This document shows, piece by piece, positions 60,001 to 64,000 of a stretch of DNA of 64,000 bases; the stretch's first letter is position 1; every line of letters begins with the position of its first letter. The stretch comes from Nemopilema nomurai (Eukaryota; Cnidaria; Scyphozoa; Rhizostomeae; Rhizostomatidae). The stretch covers positions 89,231-153,230 of the forward strand of contig ML133442.1 of NCBI GenBank assembly GCA_003864495.1, in the 5' to 3' direction. A program made the translations under genes and the position numbers. Under the pieces are notes generated by a model, which saw only the letters and a program-made list of their open reading frames with translations, did no database searches and had not been told where the DNA came from.

Positions 60001-63000
60001 TTCGGTTTCGCTTATATATGAAGGTTCGTGCGCAAAATGCTCTTGAGTGCATATACGCTCATTTGTTTTTACGTCAGCAATTATGGTGCAGCCTTGAATT
60101 CAAAATCATCTAACCATGTGGTCTTTACGCTGTAGGCATTGCTAACAGAGCCATTCGCCCGATGCTTGGTATAGTCGACCCTCTACACACAAGACTCATG
60201 CCCAAAAGAGTAGCAATCAACACTGGATTCGACGTATTTTGGTACGCTGAGTTTTTGTAAAGATTCAATTTGTATATTTTTAGTGAATGTAGCTTACTTC
60301 CACGATTCTTAGTCATCCATGGCCATAATATGCGAAAGGGTGGATGGTGGCTGCGCCAAGAAATATACTGTTGTATTTCAGATGAAGCTTTTTCACAATA
60401 ACTCCAAATACAAATGAATTTGAAACCCAACATTTCATACTCTCTCTGTTTCGAAACAAGCTCCAAAAGATTCTTAGATTATTATTTATACTAAAATAGC
60501 TTTTGACTACATTTTAATAGCTGAACTTAACTCTCCTGATACCATTATGAATATAATGATAATAAGGAAAGCTGTTTCCATATGTCATAAGGAATTGAAT
60601 GCCATCCAAGAAAAATTGTACCCACTGTTATATAGAGCAGGGGAGTTTTAGGTTGCTGCATTTAAATTTACCCTACGCAACATCTAGATCTATAAACATT
60701 TCTCCGTTTTTCTTAACAAAACGTTGTTGTCCATGATAAATGTGAAATGTCATGTGTCTAATTTTTCCAAAAAGCATGGATATGTAAGGTTATATTTGCA
60801 ACTTAGTGATGAATTTTAAAAGGTTGATCATTTTATTTCTTTTTGAAGTGTTTGCGAATAGCAAAAGTATTTATATTCTAACCAACTAGGTTGTTATAAG
60901 TTGATATCGCTTATTCTCAGTTTCCTCACTATTAACACGAGGCTTTGTCCCCTTTTCATAGTCACGCTCTTGAATCTTTCACTGCCATTCCATACACCGA
61001 GAGGTCTCCGAGGCCTTCCAACCCTAATTTGAGACCAGCGTATCAAGGAAGGAATCCAATCAGTGACATATGGGCAAGACATGCTTTGCACATATTAAAG
61101 AAGTATTTTAAAAGGTGCGTAGAAATGTTTTAGATATTTTGAATTTGCTCTTTTCCACCTAGTGAGCTTGGCTCTTTGTTCTTGTGTGATTTATGTTTTA
61201 TTATTTATGATTTATGATTTATGATTTATGATTTATATGCAAGGAATTTGCTGCACATATCGAGGAACTATTCAAAATATCAACTTGGATCAATTCGTTT
61301 TTTATCATTTCTAGGCTCATTATTTCGAATTTCCCTATTATTTTCCCAGAATGGGTTTTAATTGAAGGATGCTGATTATTGAATAAAGTCAGGTCGTGAC
61401 ATGGTAATAGAGTTGTAGTTGTTATGATATCACGGTGACTAAATTTATGAAGGCCTATGGCCTAGACTCCTGATACATGGAGCAGACATTACTCCCCCGG
61501 CACTAAGGCTTTAGAAATTCAATATGAATGTCGGGTCATACATTTCAATCTGGTTGTTAAGGTCATCGAATGACGCGGAAGACATGGAGGCGCGTAGCAA
61601 CATGCATTTAGCAAGTGCCTTTGCCGGCATTGGTTTTGGTAACGCTGGTGTGCATCTTTGGTGAGTAGGCCTATTTTATTTATCACGACTTGTTTTGCTT
61701 TCATGGCGAAAGTTTCACTAATTTGGTATGTCTGTTGTGTTGTGCATATGTTTTTAGCGCCTTCCTTGAACTATATCGTTATTTTCTGCTCTAAAAATCC
61801 ATTCGAATCAAATAAAGAAAGCAGAACCAACTGTATTTCAATGCAAATTTTCTGACCGAGTTCATTTGCGAAGTGTTTTCTCGCGATTTAGCATGTCTGT
61901 TTATTGGTCTAGCAAATAACTCCTGTCGTATATAGTGGTAAGATGCCATCGTGCCTTTTATTTCTTAAGTAGATGAATTCCTTAACTAATCTAAATTATT
62001 TGTCAGGTCTTTGAAAGGTCGTCTACATTTTGAAAGCTTTTCTGGTGTTCCAGAATGGCAATCTTGGTACATTTTTTCTATATGAAAGTCATATCTGTAC
62101 TTTCAGCCATGGTCTATCGTACCCTATTTCTGGGTTAGTGAAGGACTATATCTCAGAAGACTACCAAACAACTCACCCAATCGTGGTAATTTTATTTAGA
62201 TATATATTTTTGATAGGCCAGAACTTTATAAGAAACGAATCTCATTCATCATCTTCTGTTCTTTTGGGCAATATTTTGTCATTTTGAAGTATCATTTTTG
62301 TATTTATTGAAGTATTATTGATTTTGTTACATTTGCATGTCTATTCAAAGCTATCGAGCTGCTCCACAATAGAATATAGTATTTTAGGGCCTCAAGACCT
62401 TTTTTTGCAAATGAACCAAAATAGACGAAACCCTCTCCTTTATGTATCGTTTTGTTCAACTTTTCATGAAATCTTAACGATGCAGGAAAATTCATATGTG
62501 CTTTTCAAAGTTCCCTCCGAAGTTCATTAATTTTTCCTTTGAATATCTATTGAATTTCATTTGTCATTTTACTAAATCTGCTTTTATTTAACCATTTATT
62601 TTTTGGCGTTTAGGCCAAGAAATTTTGATAAGCTAAAAGTTGTGAAATCTCCTGCCTTTCCATTTAAAGACATCTCCAATGTATCAGAAACATGTCTTCA
62701 AGTTAGTAACCGCTGGCAAGAATCACAATTTAGATCTGTTAGGGTTTTAGTGATGAGTGGTTCTAGCAAATCTTTCAGGGTTATTGAATCTTCCTTTTTC
62801 AGCCTCATGGCCTCTCAGTTGTCATAACCGCCCCCGCAGTGTTTGATTTTACCGCACCGACCTGCCAGGAAAGACACTTGGAAGCTGCGCAGCTGCTTGG
62901 TAGGCGCTTTTATCATTCCCCATTTGTTATAGAATCGTTCACCATTTTGGCATTTTATTACTGCACCACGGAAGCTGAACAAGTTGTTCCTCTAGTTGTT

Positions 63001-63339
63001 ATTGTTTAAGAGCATCAACCCGAAACATGGAAATTATGAAATGCATATGTTGCTATTGCCTTGAAATTGAGTTGTTATTTGTTTTCGTAAGGCACGGATA
63101 CCAGCAATGCCAAAAGAGCTGATGCTGGAAAGATTCTGAGTGATACCATACGCCAGTACATGTACGATCTGGGAGTGGACGATGGTTTGCAGTCACTAGG
63201 GTTCACGAGGAGCGATATCCCGGCACTTGTAAAGGGTGTTTTGCCCCAGCACAGGGTCACAAAGTTAGCCCCTGCTGGTGAGCCAGCAGAGGAAGAATTC
63301 AGTTCGTTGTTTGACAACTCAATGAAGGTGTTTTCTTGA
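54088..63339 (+). CDS. ADHFE1: Hydroxyacid-oxoacid transhydrogenase (iron-type alcohol dehydrogenase), mitochondrial
   Basis: Oxidises 4-hydroxybutyrate to succinate semialdehyde while reducing 2-oxoglutarate to 2-hydroxyglutarate. Exons: 54088-54155, 55150-55190, 56110-56153, 56397-56450, 56836-56886, 58083-58186, 58523-58719, 59068-59088, 59400-59456, 60136-60241, 60962-61114, 61562-61660, 62107-62185, 62803-62899, 63092-63339; 1419 nt, 472 residues, close to the 467 I recall for human. The Arg-rich start ([17 protein letters not shown]) looks like a mitochondrial leader. Seen: cofactor-site GGGS 141-144, PTTAGTGSET around the 21-nt exon 8, and the expected iron ligands Asp245, His249, His333 and His360. 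No frame break or missing key residue was found. The last exon reads to TGA just after SMK; a splice at AAG/gtgttt there is possible but not needed. Confidence 0.96.
61201..61235. repeat. 7-bp microsatellite, (TGATTTA)n
   Basis: Five consecutive 7-mers, the first one imperfect (ttattta), in ADHFE1 intron 11. Confidence 0.93.
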
Positions 63340-64000
63340 TCATATAACTTTAACCTTGTTTTTATTACGCTGTTAGTATGCTGTAATTGGGTATAATGAT
63401 TTTAGTATTGTAGTTATGCAAATTTGGGTAAGCGATGCGATAAGGGTAAGATAGCCGTATAAAGGGTCTTCTGAATAAGGGTTTAGCTAGTGGCGAATTC
63501 AATGTTTTTAGAACTTTCGTTTTTGGCTCTTGTAGAGAAAAATGGATATATCAATAGCTATCTTATTCAGCCTTGTAGTCTATGGCGGCCAAGTTTCATT
63601 TTCAGCAGTAACTGCCAAACCTTTTTGTGTTTTAGTAAGCCTTTTCTAGGCAGGGAGAAGTGAAGCCTTCTAATGAAACCTACAGTTACAAATTTTTATG
63701 AGCAAATCCAACATCAAAAGTCATTCTTATGTTATTGTCATTTTCAATTTCGTTCACTAGTACGCTTGATGAAAAAACTTTAGAGACATGCCAATACCCC
63801 ATTTTGTATTTCTGCTTAAGTCCGGATAGATCAATATTCGCCAGTAGACAAAGTATATTTAAATATATGCACATGACTTCACTTCTGTGTTGTGATTTAC
63901 ATTCTGCATAAAATATTTGTAGAACAATTGAAATTGCGTTTCTATGAAAAAATCATTGGGTTTTCTGTCTATCTCTTTAGTCTGTTTCTGGACGGATGAA
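63340..64000. other. 3' flank of ADHFE1
   Basis: AT-rich, with no recognised gene. No AATAAA hexamer was seen on the plus strand. The pyrimidine-rich stretch ending ctctttag at about 63,981 looks like a splice acceptor, so an exon of this or another gene could begin there and continue past the window. Confidence 0.4.

Overview
The window is a piece of an AT-rich, intron-dense animal genome. I read five multi-exon genes: four conserved ones (OTC, DUS2, PEX1, ADHFE1) and a small secreted protein built from three ShK-type six-cysteine modules. The ShK gene, the tRNA-derived SINE and the ancient exon structure point to an early-branching metazoan, most likely an anthozoan cnidarian (coral or sea anemone). 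This is an inference; no species assignment is possible from the sequence alone.

Layout. (1) 1-12,256: a satellite array of a 109-bp monomer, about 112 recognisable copies plus two decayed copies at its right edge; it runs off the left end of the window. (2) 12,257-15,300: no gene found. (3) 15,301-21,567, minus strand: a complete ornithine transcarbamylase gene, 11 coding exons, 350 residues, with a tRNA-like sequence and a SINE in its introns. (4) 23,182-32,552, minus: the tRNA-dihydrouridine synthase 2 gene, complete except for one very small exon that I could not place with confidence. (5) 33,882 to about 37,552, plus: the ShK-domain gene, one exon per domain. (6) 39,459-53,352, minus: complete PEX1, 18 coding exons, 1107 residues. 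(7) 54,088-63,339, plus: complete ADHFE1, 15 coding exons, 472 residues, divergent from PEX1 across 735 bp. (8) 63,340-64,000: 3' flank.

Exon models were built by hand from splice sites, reading phase and recalled family similarity. For OTC, PEX1 and ADHFE1 the phases close exactly from ATG to stop. Two introns (ShK intron 1, PEX1 intron 4) need GC-AG splicing to keep frame.

The genes are functionally mixed: OTC and ADHFE1 are mitochondrial enzymes (urea cycle; 4-hydroxybutyrate oxidation), PEX1 is the peroxisomal import-receptor extractase, DUS2 modifies tRNA, and the ShK protein is secreted. I see no operon-like logic. The most unusual features are the satellite with position-specific variant families, the changed residues in normally invariant OTC segments, the degenerate D1 Walker A of PEX1, and the modular ShK gene. 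No CRISPR, rRNA, prophage or bacterial-type system is present.
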